A DNA stretch of 64,000 nucleotides from Luteibacter aegosomatis (GTDB taxonomy: Bacteria; Pseudomonadota; Gammaproteobacteria; Xanthomonadales; Rhodanobacteraceae), in assembly GCF_023078455.1 (NCBI RefSeq), contig NZ_CP095740.1:3212001-3276000 (forward strand), written 5' to 3'. A program made the position numbers and the translations under genes. Below are positions 49,652-58,451 of this stretch, piece after piece. Below the pieces are notes generated by a model. It was given only the letters and a program-made list of their open reading frames with translations, was not told the DNA's origin and ran no database searches. Each line of letters begins with the position of its first letter. Position 1 is the first letter of the stretch.

Positions 49652-50548
49652 CTAGCGCGCCATCCGCTCTTTCAACAGGTCAATGAACGCGCGCACCTTC
49701 ACCGACGTCTGCTTGCCGGGGTACACGGCATGCACGCCGCCGTCGGGCAGCCGGTAGCCGTCGAGCAACGAAACGAGCCGCCCCGTCGCGATATCCGCGT
49801 GCACCACGTAGTCCGGCAGCACCGACATGCCCAACCCGGCGACGACGAACGCATGCGCCGCCAGGGTGCTGTTCGCGCTGGCTATCGGGCGCGTGCGCAC
49901 CGTGTGCTCGGTGCCTGCGTCGTCGACGAACGTCCAACGGGTGGGTGACGAGAGCACGCTGAGGGAGATCCAATCGTGCGCGGCGAGTTCGTCGGGAGCG
50001 GATGGCTCGCCGCGCCTTGCCAGATAGGCGGGCGAAGCGACCAGGCATTGGCGAAACGAGGAGAGCTTCGCCGCGCGCAGGCTCGAGTCGCGCAACCAGC
50101 CGATACGGATGGACAGGTCGAAACGTTCGGCGATGACGTCGACGATGTCGTCGCTGACCACCAGTTCCACGCTCACCTGCGGATGACGTGCGGCGTATTC
50201 GGCGAGTACGGGCGCCACGATGGCCGGCCCGTGATCGCCCGCGGCGGCCACGCGCAGCGTACCCATGGGCGTGTCGCGGCATTCGCCGAGGCGGCTGACC
50301 GCCGACTCGGCGTCGGCCAGCACCCGTGCGCAGTCCTCATGGAAGCGCTCGCCCGCGTCGGTCAGCGACATGCGCCGCGTGCTGCGTACGAGCAGGGTCA
50401 CGCCGAGTTCGTCCTCCAGCTTCGCGATGTGCTGGCTGACCATCGCCTTGGTCGTGCCCAACCGCTCGGCCGCGGCAGTGAACGACCCGGCCCGGACGAG
50501 GGCCACGAAGACGGCGAGGCGATTGAGGTTGATGTCCGGCGAAGCCAT
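49652..50548 (-). CDS. LysR-family transcriptional regulator
   Basis: A 298-residue regulator. The N-terminal winged HTH (AVFVALVRAGSFTAAAERLG; KAMVSQHIAKLEDELG) is followed by a substrate-binding domain. The start is ATG 50548. It is divergent from the NAD(P)-binding gene, which is its probable target. Confidence 0.92.
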   Translation of the reverse strand: MASPDINLNRLAVFVALVRAGSFTAAAERLGTTKAMVSQHIAKLEDELGVTLLVRSTRRMSLTDAGERFHEDCARVLADAESAVSRLGECRDTPMGTLRVAAAGDHGPAIVAPVLAEYAARHPQVSVELVVSDDIVDVIAERFDLSIRIGWLRDSSLRAAKLSSFRQCLVASPAYLARRGEPSAPDELAAHDWISLSVLSSPTRWTFVDDAGTEHTVRTRPIASANSTLAAHAFVVAGLGMSVLPDYVVHADIATGRLVSLLDGYRLPDGGVHAVYPGKQTSVKVRAFIDLLKERMAR

Positions 50549-50664
50549 CGGCGACTTCCGATTGTAAAGCCCTACTTTACGATGAATTGCCGAAAGGGGC
50601 GTTTTCCGAGGACGGCCCGGGGTCCATCCTGTTCTCCATCGCTTCCCATCCAAGGACATCCGAC

Positions 50665-51282
50665 ATGAAGATCGTGCTCTTCGGCGCCACCGGCAACATC
50701 GGCCGGGTCATCCTCGACGAGGCCCTTGCCCGCGGCCACGCCGTGACCGCGGTGGCCCGCGATCCCTCGAAGATCGCCGCCCGCGACGGCTTGCGCGTGG
50801 TGAAGGGCGACGTGACGGACGCGGCGTCGCTGGCGTCTCCGCTCGACGGCGCCGACGCCGTCATCGCGAGCCTCAACGGCGACGTGCGCTCGCAGTCGAA
50901 GGCCTTGCTGGCCGCCCTCGATTCGGCCGGCGTGCGCCGCTTCGCCTGGGTCGGCGGCGCGGGCAGCCTGGAAACCGCGCCCGGGGTGCGGGTGATCGAC
51001 GATCCGAATTTCCCCGAGGCCTGGAAGGCCAACGCCACCGCGCAGGCCGAGGTACTGGACGCGTTCCGCGCCGCCGATACCCGCGTCGACTGGACGTACG
51101 TCAGTCCGTCGAAGCTCATTGCCCCGGGCGAGCGCAAGGGCTCGTTCCGCGTCGGCGGCGACCAGGTGCTCAAGGACGCGAACGGCGAGAGCTTCATCTC
51201 CACGGCCGATTTCGCGATCGGGGTGCTGGACCGGATCGAAAAGGGCGATGCGCCGAAGAAGCGGGTGACCTTCGGATATTGA
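50665..51282 (+). CDS. NAD(P)H-binding protein (atypical SDR)
   Basis: A 205-residue Rossmann protein (FGATGNIGRVILDEALARGH) of the NmrA/YwnB-like group, lacking the Tyr-x3-Lys dehydrogenase pair in the usual place. LysR regulators divergent from such genes often respond to redox or electrophile stress. ATG 50665 with AAGGACATCCGAC upstream. Confidence 0.85.
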   Translation: MKIVLFGATGNIGRVILDEALARGHAVTAVARDPSKIAARDGLRVVKGDVTDAASLASPLDGADAVIASLNGDVRSQSKALLAALDSAGVRRFAWVGGAGSLETAPGVRVIDDPNFPEAWKANATAQAEVLDAFRAADTRVDWTYVSPSKLIAPGERKGSFRVGGDQVLKDANGESFISTADFAIGVLDRIEKGDAPKKRVTFGY

Positions 51283-51307
51283 GCCATCGCGTCGCGGCTC
51301 CGCCGCA

Positions 51308-51382
51308 TCGCGGACAGGGTCCGCTCCCACCCTTCGGTAGAAAGATCGCCACCGAAGGGCGGGAGCGGACCCTGTCCGCGAA
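51308..51382. repeat. REPIN: inverted pair of REP units
   Basis: TCGCGGACAGGGTCCGCTCC at the left and GGGAGCGGACCCTGTCCGCG at the right are near-perfect inverted copies, with CTTCGGTAG and CACCGAAGG between. It lies between the NAD(P)-binding gene and rlmJ. Confidence 0.8.
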
Positions 51383-51391
51383 ACGAGCCCC

Positions 51392-51397
51392 TATAAT
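51392..51397 (+). promoter_or_regulatory. Consensus -10 element abutting the rlmJ start
   Basis: TATAAT lies 6 nt upstream of the ATG at 51404. A transcript starting about 7 nt after the -10 would begin at the start codon, that is, be leaderless. No ribosome site is visible. The -35 region falls inside the REPIN. Confidence 0.5.
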
Positions 51398-51403
51398 CCC
51401 CCG

Positions 51404-52303
51404 ATGAACTATCGCCACGCCTACCACGCCGGCAACTTCGCCGACATCCTCAAACACATGGTGCTCGTGGCCTTGCTCGACGCGCTCAAGCAGAAGGCCA
51501 CGCCTTTCTGTTACGTCGATACGCATGCCGGTCGTGGCCGCTACGACCTGCGCAGCGTCGAGGCGCGCAAGACCGGCGAGTCCGACGAAGGCTTCGGCGT
51601 GCTGCGCACGGCCACCGGACTGCCGCCCCTGCTCTGGAAATGGCTCGAAGCCGTTCGCGCGTGCAACGACGGCGACGAACTGCGTTACTACCCCGGCTCG
51701 CCCTGGTTCGCCGCCCACCTGATGCGCGAGGGCGACAGCGCCCAGCTGTGCGAGCTGCATCCGGAAGAAGCCGCCGCGCTGCGCCAGGTGTTCCATCACG
51801 ACGGCCGCGTGCACATGCACGGGCGCGACGGCTACGAAGCCATGAAGGCGCTCCTGCCGCCGAAGGAAAAACGCGGGCTGGTGTTGATCGACCCGCCGTT
51901 CGAGGCACAGGAAGCCGAGTTCCGCCTGATCGAGAAGTCGCTCAAGGCCGCCCTGGAAAAATGGCCCACCGGCATGTATGCCGTGTGGTATCCGATCAAG
52001 CTGCGCAGCCACGTGCAACCGTTCCACCGCTGGCTGACCAAGTGCGGCGCGAAACGCGTGCTGGTGGCCGAACTGCTCCTGCGGCCCGACGATTCCCCGC
52101 TGCGCCTCAACGGCAGCGGCATGGTGATCGTCAACGCGCCGTGGAAGCTCGATGAAGCCCTTCGCGATTCGCTGCGGGTGTTGCCCCGCCTGCTCGGCAC
52201 GCCGGGCGAATCGGAATACCGGCTTAGCTGGTTGGTGAACGACGAAGCCGAAGAGGCGCCTCCCGTCAGGCCTTCCGCCCCACGTTCACCCCGGCGGCGC
52301 TAA
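51404..52303 (+). CDS. rlmJ: 23S rRNA m6A2030 methyltransferase
   Basis: A 299-residue RlmJ enzyme: the N-terminus MNYRHAYHAGNFADILKH is diagnostic, with YVDTHAGRGRYDL for SAM and LIDPPFE as the catalytic motif. The C-terminus has an Arg/Pro tail. No ribosome site precedes the ATG; a TATAAT six bases upstream suggests a leaderless transcript. Confidence 0.94.
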   Translation: MNYRHAYHAGNFADILKHMVLVALLDALKQKATPFCYVDTHAGRGRYDLRSVEARKTGESDEGFGVLRTATGLPPLLWKWLEAVRACNDGDELRYYPGSPWFAAHLMREGDSAQLCELHPEEAAALRQVFHHDGRVHMHGRDGYEAMKALLPPKEKRGLVLIDPPFEAQEAEFRLIEKSLKAALEKWPTGMYAVWYPIKLRSHVQPFHRWLTKCGAKRVLVAELLLRPDDSPLRLNGSGMVIVNAPWKLDEALRDSLRVLPRLLGTPGESEYRLSWLVNDEAEEAPPVRPSAPRSPRRR

Positions 52304-52332
52304 AGTCGGTTCACTTGCGAAGGAGCCGACCC

Positions 52333-52836
52333 ATGCGCCACACCATCCGACTCGCCCTGCCCGCTTCGCTGTTCGCCCTGGCCCTCGCGGCCTGCGCGCC
52401 GGCGCCCATCTACAAGCCCACGCCGAACAACGTCTCCGTGCCGCCCAGCCAGGTGTCGCGCGAGCCGGAACGCTATGGCAACGCCGACGTCATCTGGGGC
52501 GGTCGCATCGTGCAGGTGCGTAACTTCAGCGACCACAGCGAGATCGAGGTGCTGTCCTATCCACTCGACGGCTCGCAACGGCCCAAAGCCGACGATACCG
52601 GTGCCGGGCGCTTCATCGCCTCGATGCCAGGTTACGTGGAAAGCCTGGATTACCCCAACGGCGGCCTGATCACCGTGGCGGGCCGACTCAACGGTTCCCG
52701 CTCGGCCAGCGTGGGCCAGGCGCCCTACACCTTCCCGCTGGTTTCCGTGAACCAGTCGCACGTCTGGACGGCCAAGGAAATGCAGGGCGGCCATCCGAAC
52801 GTCAGCTTCGGCGTGGGTGTCGGCGTCATACGGTAA
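52333..52836 (+). CDS. Slp-family outer-membrane lipoprotein
   Basis: The 167-residue lipoprotein has a signal peptide with lipobox LALAAC and an Slp domain (YGNADVIWGGRIVQVRNFSDHSEI split across about 50-80). Slp proteins are starvation/carbon-stress lipoproteins. ATG 52333 follows AAGGAGCCGACCC. Confidence 0.87.
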   Translation: MRHTIRLALPASLFALALAACAPAPIYKPTPNNVSVPPSQVSREPERYGNADVIWGGRIVQVRNFSDHSEIEVLSYPLDGSQRPKADDTGAGRFIASMPGYVESLDYPNGGLITVAGRLNGSRSASVGQAPYTFPLVSVNQSHVWTAKEMQGGHPNVSFGVGVGVIR

Positions 52837-52899
52837 GATCCTGCGATTCGCCGCCGGCCACGAGGGCCGGCGGACTACCTTCAAAGGGCACGCCGATCC

Positions 52900-53808
52900 A
52901 TGTCAGGACACGCCGATTCCAAACGCGCGATCTTCCTCGCGCTCGGGGCCAACTTCGCCATCTTCGTCGCCAAGCTGGTCGCTGCGATCTTCACCGGATC
53001 GGGAGCGATGCTCGCCGAAGCCATCCATTCGCTGGCCGACTGCGGCAACCAGGGCCTCCTGCTGCTGGGCATGCGCCAGGCGAAGCGGCCGCCGTCGGCC
53101 GACTACCCCCTGGGATGGGGCCGCGCCCTGTATTTCTGGTCGTTCCTCGTCGCCATCCTGCTCTTCAGCGTGGGCGGCATGTTCTCGGTGTACGAAGGCG
53201 TGCACAAGCTCACCCACCCCGAGCCGCTGCGCTGGGCGTGGCTCGCGGTAGGCGTGCTGGCGTTCTCGATCGTCACCGAAGGCGTGTCCATGCATGGCTG
53301 CCTGCAGGAGGTGAACAAGGCGCGTGACGGCCGTAGCCTCTGGCAGTGGTTTCGCGAAACCCGCGCCAGCGAGCTGCTGGTGATCTTCGGCGAAGACCTC
53401 GCCGCGCTCGTCGGCTTGTGCCTCGCGCTGCTGGCGGTGCTGCTGACGATGCTCACGGGCAACCTCGTCTTCGACGCCATCGGCACCATCGCCATCGGCG
53501 TGCTGCTCATCCTGGTGGCGGTGGCCGTGGCCCGCGAGGTGAAGGCCCTGCTGATCGGCCAGGGCGTGGAGCCCAGGCGCAAGGCCGAGATGGTGGCCTT
53601 CCTCGACGGCCGCGCCGAGATCGAAGTGGTCTACAACGTGCTCACCCTGCAGATGGGCACCGACGTCATGGTGGCCATCAAGGCACGCATGGCCCCCGCG
53701 CCCACCGCGCGGGCGATGATCGAGGCGATCAACATCGTCGAGGCGGATTTCAAGGCGCACTTCAAGGACGTGCGCTGGAGCTTCTTCGAGCCCGACATCG
53801 CGGATTGA
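52900..53808 (+). CDS. Cation diffusion facilitator transporter
   Basis: A 302-residue CDF-family antiporter with six membrane helices. SLADCGNQGLLLLG in helix II holds the metal-binding Asp, and the cytoplasmic C-domain follows. GEDLAALVGL in helix V supplies the second Asp site. The helix II motif is H-S-L-A-D. Likely zinc, manganese or iron export; specificity not assigned. Confidence 0.88.
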   Translation: MSGHADSKRAIFLALGANFAIFVAKLVAAIFTGSGAMLAEAIHSLADCGNQGLLLLGMRQAKRPPSADYPLGWGRALYFWSFLVAILLFSVGGMFSVYEGVHKLTHPEPLRWAWLAVGVLAFSIVTEGVSMHGCLQEVNKARDGRSLWQWFRETRASELLVIFGEDLAALVGLCLALLAVLLTMLTGNLVFDAIGTIAIGVLLILVAVAVAREVKALLIGQGVEPRRKAEMVAFLDGRAEIEVVYNVLTLQMGTDVMVAIKARMAPAPTARAMIEAINIVEADFKAHFKDVRWSFFEPDIAD

Positions 53809-53810
53809 CA

Positions 53811-53858
53811 TCGCGGGCAGGGGTCCTACCGGAGGGTGGGAGCGGACCCTGTCCGCGA
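53811..53858. repeat. Degenerate REPIN with one intact REP unit
   Basis: An intact unit at 53835-53858 (GGTGGGAGCGGACCCTGTCC then GCGA), preceded by a decayed inverse unit (TCGCGGGCAGGGGTCC). Between the CDF gene and mfd. Confidence 0.65.
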
Positions 53859-53928
53859 TTCCTACGGAGCGAACACACCCGGGTAGTACAATCGACGGCT
53901 TGTCCGCCAACGCCAAAGCCGTCGAACG

Positions 53929-56900
53929 ATGCCCGTAGCGCTTCCCCGCCCGCCGCTTCCCGCCAACGCCAAGACCCGCCGCTACTGGGCCGCGCCCCAT
54001 GGCTCCTCCTGGGCCCTCGAGGTCGCCGAGGCGGCCCGCGCCCACGACGGCCTGCTGGTGGTGGTGACGCGCGACACGCGCAGCGCCGACAACCTCGAAA
54101 GCGAACTGGGCGTCTTCGCCGGCGATCTGCCGGTGCTGCACTTCCCCGACTGGGAAACCCTGCCCTACGATGTCTTCAGCCCGCATCCCGAGGTCGTTTC
54201 CCAGCGCATCGCCACCCTTTACCGCCTGCCCGGCGTCAAGCGTGGCGTGCTGGTGGTGCCGGTGGCCACCCTGATGCAGCGCATCTCGCCGCGCAGTCAC
54301 ATCACCGGCTCCGGGCTCGTGATGCGCAAGGGCCAGAAGCTCGACATCGTGGCCGAGCAGCGCCGCCTGGAGGCGGCCGGCTATCGCTTCGTGCCGCAGG
54401 TGACCGAGCCCGGCGATTTCGCCGTGCGCGGCGCGCTCATCGACATCTACGCCATGGGCGCGAGCGAACCCTATCGCGTCGAGCTGTTCGACGACGAGAT
54501 CGAATCCATCCGCACGTTCGATCCCGAAACCCAGCGCTCGCAGCACCAGGTGGAAGGGGTGGAACTGCTTCCCGCGCGCGAGTTTCCGGTCACCGACGAA
54601 GCGGCCAAGTCGTTCCGCAACGCGCTGCGCGACCGCTTTCCCATCGACGTGCGCCGCTGCCCGCTCTACCAGGACATGAAAGAAGGCGTGACGCCGGGCG
54701 GCATCGAATATTACCTGCCGCTGTTCTTCGCGAAGACCGAAACCCTGTTCGAATACCTCGCCGGCGACACGCTGTTCGTGCTGGGCGAAGGCGCGCTGGA
54801 ATCGGCGGCCGCCTTCTGGCAGCAGGTGGCGGACCGCTACGACCAGCGCGCCCACGACATCGAGCGCCCCGTGCTGCCACCTGCCGAGATCTACCTTGCG
54901 CCGGAACAGCTTCGCGAGCAGCTCAACAAGCAGGTGCGCATCGACGTGGTCGGCAAGGCCCACGAGCACGCCGTGGACCTCGGCACGCAACCGGCCCCCG
55001 AGCTGCCGCTCAACCGCAAGGGCGAGGAACCCGGCACGGCGCTTCGCCACTTCCTCGCGCATTACCCCGGCCGCGTGCTGGTAGCCGCCGATTCGGCGGG
55101 CCGTCGCGAGGCGTTGATCGAGCAATTGGGCGGCGCCGGCCTGAAGCCCGCCGGTATCGAGGGCTGGAAGACCTTTCTCGCCACCGACGAGCGCTTCGCC
55201 ATCACCGTGGCCTCGTTGGAACAGGGCTTTGCGCTGAACGAACCCGCGCTCACGGTGCTGACCGAGCGCGAGCTGTTCGGCGAACGCGTGCGCACCGACC
55301 GGCGCAAGCGCGCGGGCGCGGCTCGCGACCCCGAGAGCATCATCAAGGATCTCACCGAACTGTCCATCGGCTCGCCCATCGTCCACATCGACCACGGCGT
55401 GGGGCGTTACCAGGGCCTGCTCACGCTCGACGTGGGCGACATGCCGGGCGAGTTCCTCACCATCGAATACGCCAAGGGCGACAAGCTCTACGTACCGGTG
55501 GCCCAGCTGGGCCTGGTCAGCCGCTACACCGGCACGGCCCCCGAACTGGCGCCGCTGCATTCCCTCGGCGGCGACGCCTGGGAACGCGCGCGCAAGAAGG
55601 CCGCCGAGAAGGTGCGCGACGTGGCCGCCGAACTGCTCGCGATCTACGCGCAGCGCGAGGCGAAACAGGGCGAGTCGCTGCCGGTGGACCGGCAGATGAT
55701 CGAGGAATTCGCCGCCACGTTCCCCTTCGAGGAAACCATCGACCAGCAGCGTGCCATCGACGCCGTCATCACCGACCTCGCCGCGCCACGCGCGATGGAT
55801 CGCGTGGTCTGCGGCGACGTGGGCTTCGGCAAGACCGAGGTGGCGCTGCGCGCCGCGTTCGCCGCCGCCACCGCCGGCAAGCAGGTGGCCGTGCTCGTGC
55901 CCACCACCCTGCTCGCCCAGCAGCACTACCGCAACTTCGCCGACCGCTTCGCCGACTGGCCGGTGCGCGTGGAAGTGCTCTCGCGCTTCAAGTCGAAGAA
56001 GGAAGTGGACAACGCCCTGGAACGCCTCGCCGATGGCCAGGTCGACGTGATGGTAGGCACGCACAAGCTGCTCCAGTCCGACATCCGCTTCAAGAACCTC
56101 GGCCTGGTCATCGTCGACGAAGAACAGCGTTTCGGCGTACGCCAGAAAGAGCAACTGAAGAAACTCCGCGCCGAGGTCGATCTCCTCACGCTTACCGCGA
56201 CGCCGATCCCGCGCACGCTCAACATGGCCATGAGCGGCCTGCGCGATCTTTCGATCATCGCCACGCCGCCCGCCCATCGCACGGCGGTACGCACGCTGAT
56301 TTCCACCTACCAGCCCACGCTCATCCGCGAAGCCATCCAGCGCGAACTGGCGCGTGGCGGCCAGGTGTACTTCCTGCACAACGAGGTGGAGTCGATCGAG
56401 CGCACCGCCCGCGAGCTGGGCGAGCTGGTGCCCGAGGCGCGCATTCGCGTGGCCCACGGCCAGATGCCCGAGCGCGAGCTGGAACAGGTCATGGCCGACT
56501 TCCATCGCCAACGCTTCAACGTGCTGGTGTCCACCACCATCATCGAGTCGGGCATCGACATTCCCACGGCCAACACGATCATCGTGAACCGCGCCGACCG
56601 CTTCGGCCTGGCCCAGTTGCACCAGCTTCGTGGCCGCGTGGGGCGTTCACACCATCGCGCCTACGCCTATCTGATCGTGCCCGACCGCAAGGCCATGACC
56701 GCGGACGCCGAGAAGCGTCTGGAAGCCCTGGCGTCGCTGGAAGAACTGGGTGCGGGTTTCACCCTCGCCACGCACGATCTCGAGATCCGCGGCGCGGGCG
56801 AGATGCTGGGCGAGGAGCAATCCGGTCAGATCCAGGAAATCGGCTTCGGCCTCTACACCGAGCTGCTCGATCGCGCCGTCCGTGCGCTGAAGTCGGGCAA

Positions 56901-57378
56901 GGTGCCCGATTTCGACCTCACGTCGGAGCACGAGACCGAGGTGGAGCTGCACCTGCCCGCGCTCATTCCGGAGGATTACCTGCCCGACGTGCACACGCGC
57001 CTGACGCTGTACAAGCGCATCGCCAGCGCGCGCGACGACGATGGACTCCGCGAGTTGCAGGTCGAGATGATCGACCGCTTCGGTCTGCTCCCCGACCAGA
57101 CCAAGTGCCTGTTCGCGGTGGCCCAGCTGAAGCTGATGGCCACGCCGCTGGGTATCCGCAAGCTCGATTTTGGCCCCAGCGGCGGCCGCGTCACCTTCAG
57201 GGACAAGCCGGACATCGATCCGATGGCCCTCATCAAGCTCATCCAGCAGCAGCCGCGGGTGTTCAAGATGGACGGACAGGACAAGCTGCGCGTCATCATG
57301 GAATTGCCGGGGAGCGCGGAGCGGATTCGGGCGGCTCAGGAGACGCTCGTGTCGCTGGGAGCGCGTCGTCCCTCCTGA
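53929..57378 (+). CDS. mfd: Transcription-repair coupling factor
   Basis: A 1149-residue translocase that removes stalled RNA polymerase and recruits UvrA. UvrB-like N-domains, the CarD-like RNA polymerase interaction domain (VHIDHGVGRYQGL), RecG-like helicase motifs (GDVGFGKTEVALRAAF, DEEQRFGVRQKE, RGRVGRSHHRAYAYL) and the C-terminal TRCF domain are in order. TACAAT at 53887-53892 is a possible -10. The ribosome site is weak. Confidence 0.97.
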   Translation: MPVALPRPPLPANAKTRRYWAAPHGSSWALEVAEAARAHDGLLVVVTRDTRSADNLESELGVFAGDLPVLHFPDWETLPYDVFSPHPEVVSQRIATLYRLPGVKRGVLVVPVATLMQRISPRSHITGSGLVMRKGQKLDIVAEQRRLEAAGYRFVPQVTEPGDFAVRGALIDIYAMGASEPYRVELFDDEIESIRTFDPETQRSQHQVEGVELLPAREFPVTDEAAKSFRNALRDRFPIDVRRCPLYQDMKEGVTPGGIEYYLPLFFAKTETLFEYLAGDTLFVLGEGALESAAAFWQQVADRYDQRAHDIERPVLPPAEIYLAPEQLREQLNKQVRIDVVGKAHEHAVDLGTQPAPELPLNRKGEEPGTALRHFLAHYPGRVLVAADSAGRREALIEQLGGAGLKPAGIEGWKTFLATDERFAITVASLEQGFALNEPALTVLTERELFGERVRTDRRKRAGAARDPESIIKDLTELSIGSPIVHIDHGVGRYQGLLTLDVGDMPGEFLTIEYAKGDKLYVPVAQLGLVSRYTGTAPELAPLHSLGGDAWERARKKAAEKVRDVAAELLAIYAQREAKQGESLPVDRQMIEEFAATFPFEETIDQQRAIDAVITDLAAPRAMDRVVCGDVGFGKTEVALRAAFAAATAGKQVAVLVPTTLLAQQHYRNFADRFADWPVRVEVLSRFKSKKEVDNALERLADGQVDVMVGTHKLLQSDIRFKNLGLVIVDEEQRFGVRQKEQLKKLRAEVDLLTLTATPIPRTLNMAMSGLRDLSIIATPPAHRTAVRTLISTYQPTLIREAIQRELARGGQVYFLHNEVESIERTARELGELVPEARIRVAHGQMPERELEQVMADFHRQRFNVLVSTTIIESGIDIPTANTIIVNRADRFGLAQLHQLRGRVGRSHHRAYAYLIVPDRKAMTADAEKRLEALASLEELGAGFTLATHDLEIRGAGEMLGEEQSGQIQEIGFGLYTELLDRAVRALKSGKVPDFDLTSEHETEVELHLPALIPEDYLPDVHTRLTLYKRIASARDDDGLRELQVEMIDRFGLLPDQTKCLFAVAQLKLMATPLGIRKLDFGPSGGRVTFRDKPDIDPMALIKLIQQQPRVFKMDGQDKLRVIMELPGSAERIRAAQETLVSLGARRPS

Positions 57379-57380
57379 CC

Positions 57381-57458
57381 TTCGCCGATACGATCGGCTC
57401 CCACCCCTTCGGTAGCAACCTTTCTACCGAAGGGGTGGGAGCCGATCGTATCGGCGAA
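57381..57458. repeat. REPIN: nearly perfect 78-bp inverted repeat
   Basis: TTCGCCGATACGATCGGCTC (left end) is the exact inverse of the right end, and the middle CTTCGGTAG...CTACCGAAG also pairs. It sits between convergent mfd and egtD and could act as a bidirectional terminator. Confidence 0.85.
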
Positions 57459-57467
57459 AAGCGTGCC

Positions 57468-58451
57468 TCAGGCGACGGGGGTGGCGCGTACCAGGTACTG
57501 CACGCTGAAGCGCTTATCTTCGTCCATCCACACCTTCTCGACCGAGAGCCCCGCTTTCTCCGCCATCTGCGCGAAGTCGTCGAGCGAATACTTGCAGCTG
57601 TATTCCACCTGCATCGCTTCGTCTTCGCGGAACGCATAGGTATCGTTGCCCAGGCGCACGTCCTGGCGCTTCGTGCTCACCAGGGCGGTTTCGATGCGCC
57701 CGGCCAAGGCGTTGTAACGCGCGCGATGGCGGAAGGCGGCGATGTCGAAATCGGTGCCGATCTCGCGGTTGAGGCGAACCAGCATGTTGAGGGTGAAATC
57801 ACGCGTAACGCCCGCCGCGTCGTTGTACGCGGCCTCGATCTCGGCGGGATCCTTCTTCAGGTCGACCCCGATCAGGATGCCCCCGCCGGCGCTCATTTCG
57901 GCGCGCATCTGGCGAAGGATCTTCAGCGCATCCTTGCTCTCGAAATTGCCGATGGTGGAACCGGGAAAATAGATCACCGTGCGGCGGGGCGAGCGCAAGG
58001 GCACCGGCAGGCGCAACGGCTGGGTGAAGTCCGCGCAGACCGGCTGCATGGGCACGTCGGGAAATTCGGCGGCCAAGGCCGCCACGCTTTCCATCAAGGC
58101 ACTGCGCGAAATCTCCACCGGCACGTAGGCGGCCGGCGACTCCAGGTGTTCGAGCAGCATCCGCGTCTTGATGCCGCTGCCGCTGCCGTATTCCACCAGG
58201 CGCACCTCGGGACCCAGCGTCGCGGCGATATCCTCCGCGTGCTCGCGCATGATGGCGATCTCGGTGCGCGTGAGGTAGTACTCCGGCTGCTCGCAGATGG
58301 CCTCGAACAGGGCCGAGCCGCGCTCGTCGTAGAACAGGCGCGAAGGCAGTTTCTTCGGCTTGGCCGAAAGGCCGCGCCGCACCGTCTGCACCGTGTCTTC
58401 GATATCCGGATGCCGGTCGTCCACGCGGATGTCTTGGGGTTGAGCACTCAT
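57468..58451 (-). CDS. egtD: L-histidine N-alpha-methyltransferase (ergothioneine synthesis)
   Basis: A 327-residue EgtD enzyme that trimethylates histidine to hercynine. Features: RLFYDERGSALFEAICEQPE at the front, VEYGSGSGIKTRMLL for SAM, YFPGSTIGNF, and GVDLKKDP. The start ATG 58451 overlaps the egtB stop (ATGA), showing coupled expression. Confidence 0.93.
   Translation of the reverse strand: MSAQPQDIRVDDRHPDIEDTVQTVRRGLSAKPKKLPSRLFYDERGSALFEAICEQPEYYLTRTEIAIMREHAEDIAATLGPEVRLVEYGSGSGIKTRMLLEHLESPAAYVPVEISRSALMESVAALAAEFPDVPMQPVCADFTQPLRLPVPLRSPRRTVIYFPGSTIGNFESKDALKILRQMRAEMSAGGGILIGVDLKKDPAEIEAAYNDAAGVTRDFTLNMLVRLNREIGTDFDIAAFRHRARYNALAGRIETALVSTKRQDVRLGNDTYAFREDEAMQVEYSCKYSLDDFAQMAEKAGLSVEKVWMDEDKRFSVQYLVRATPVA

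Noticed and set aside
52903..56622. 1239-codon leftward frame antisense to the CDF transporter and mfd
   Set aside because: Antisense shadow: His/Gly/Val-rich, no recognizable fold, and both genes opposite it are certain.
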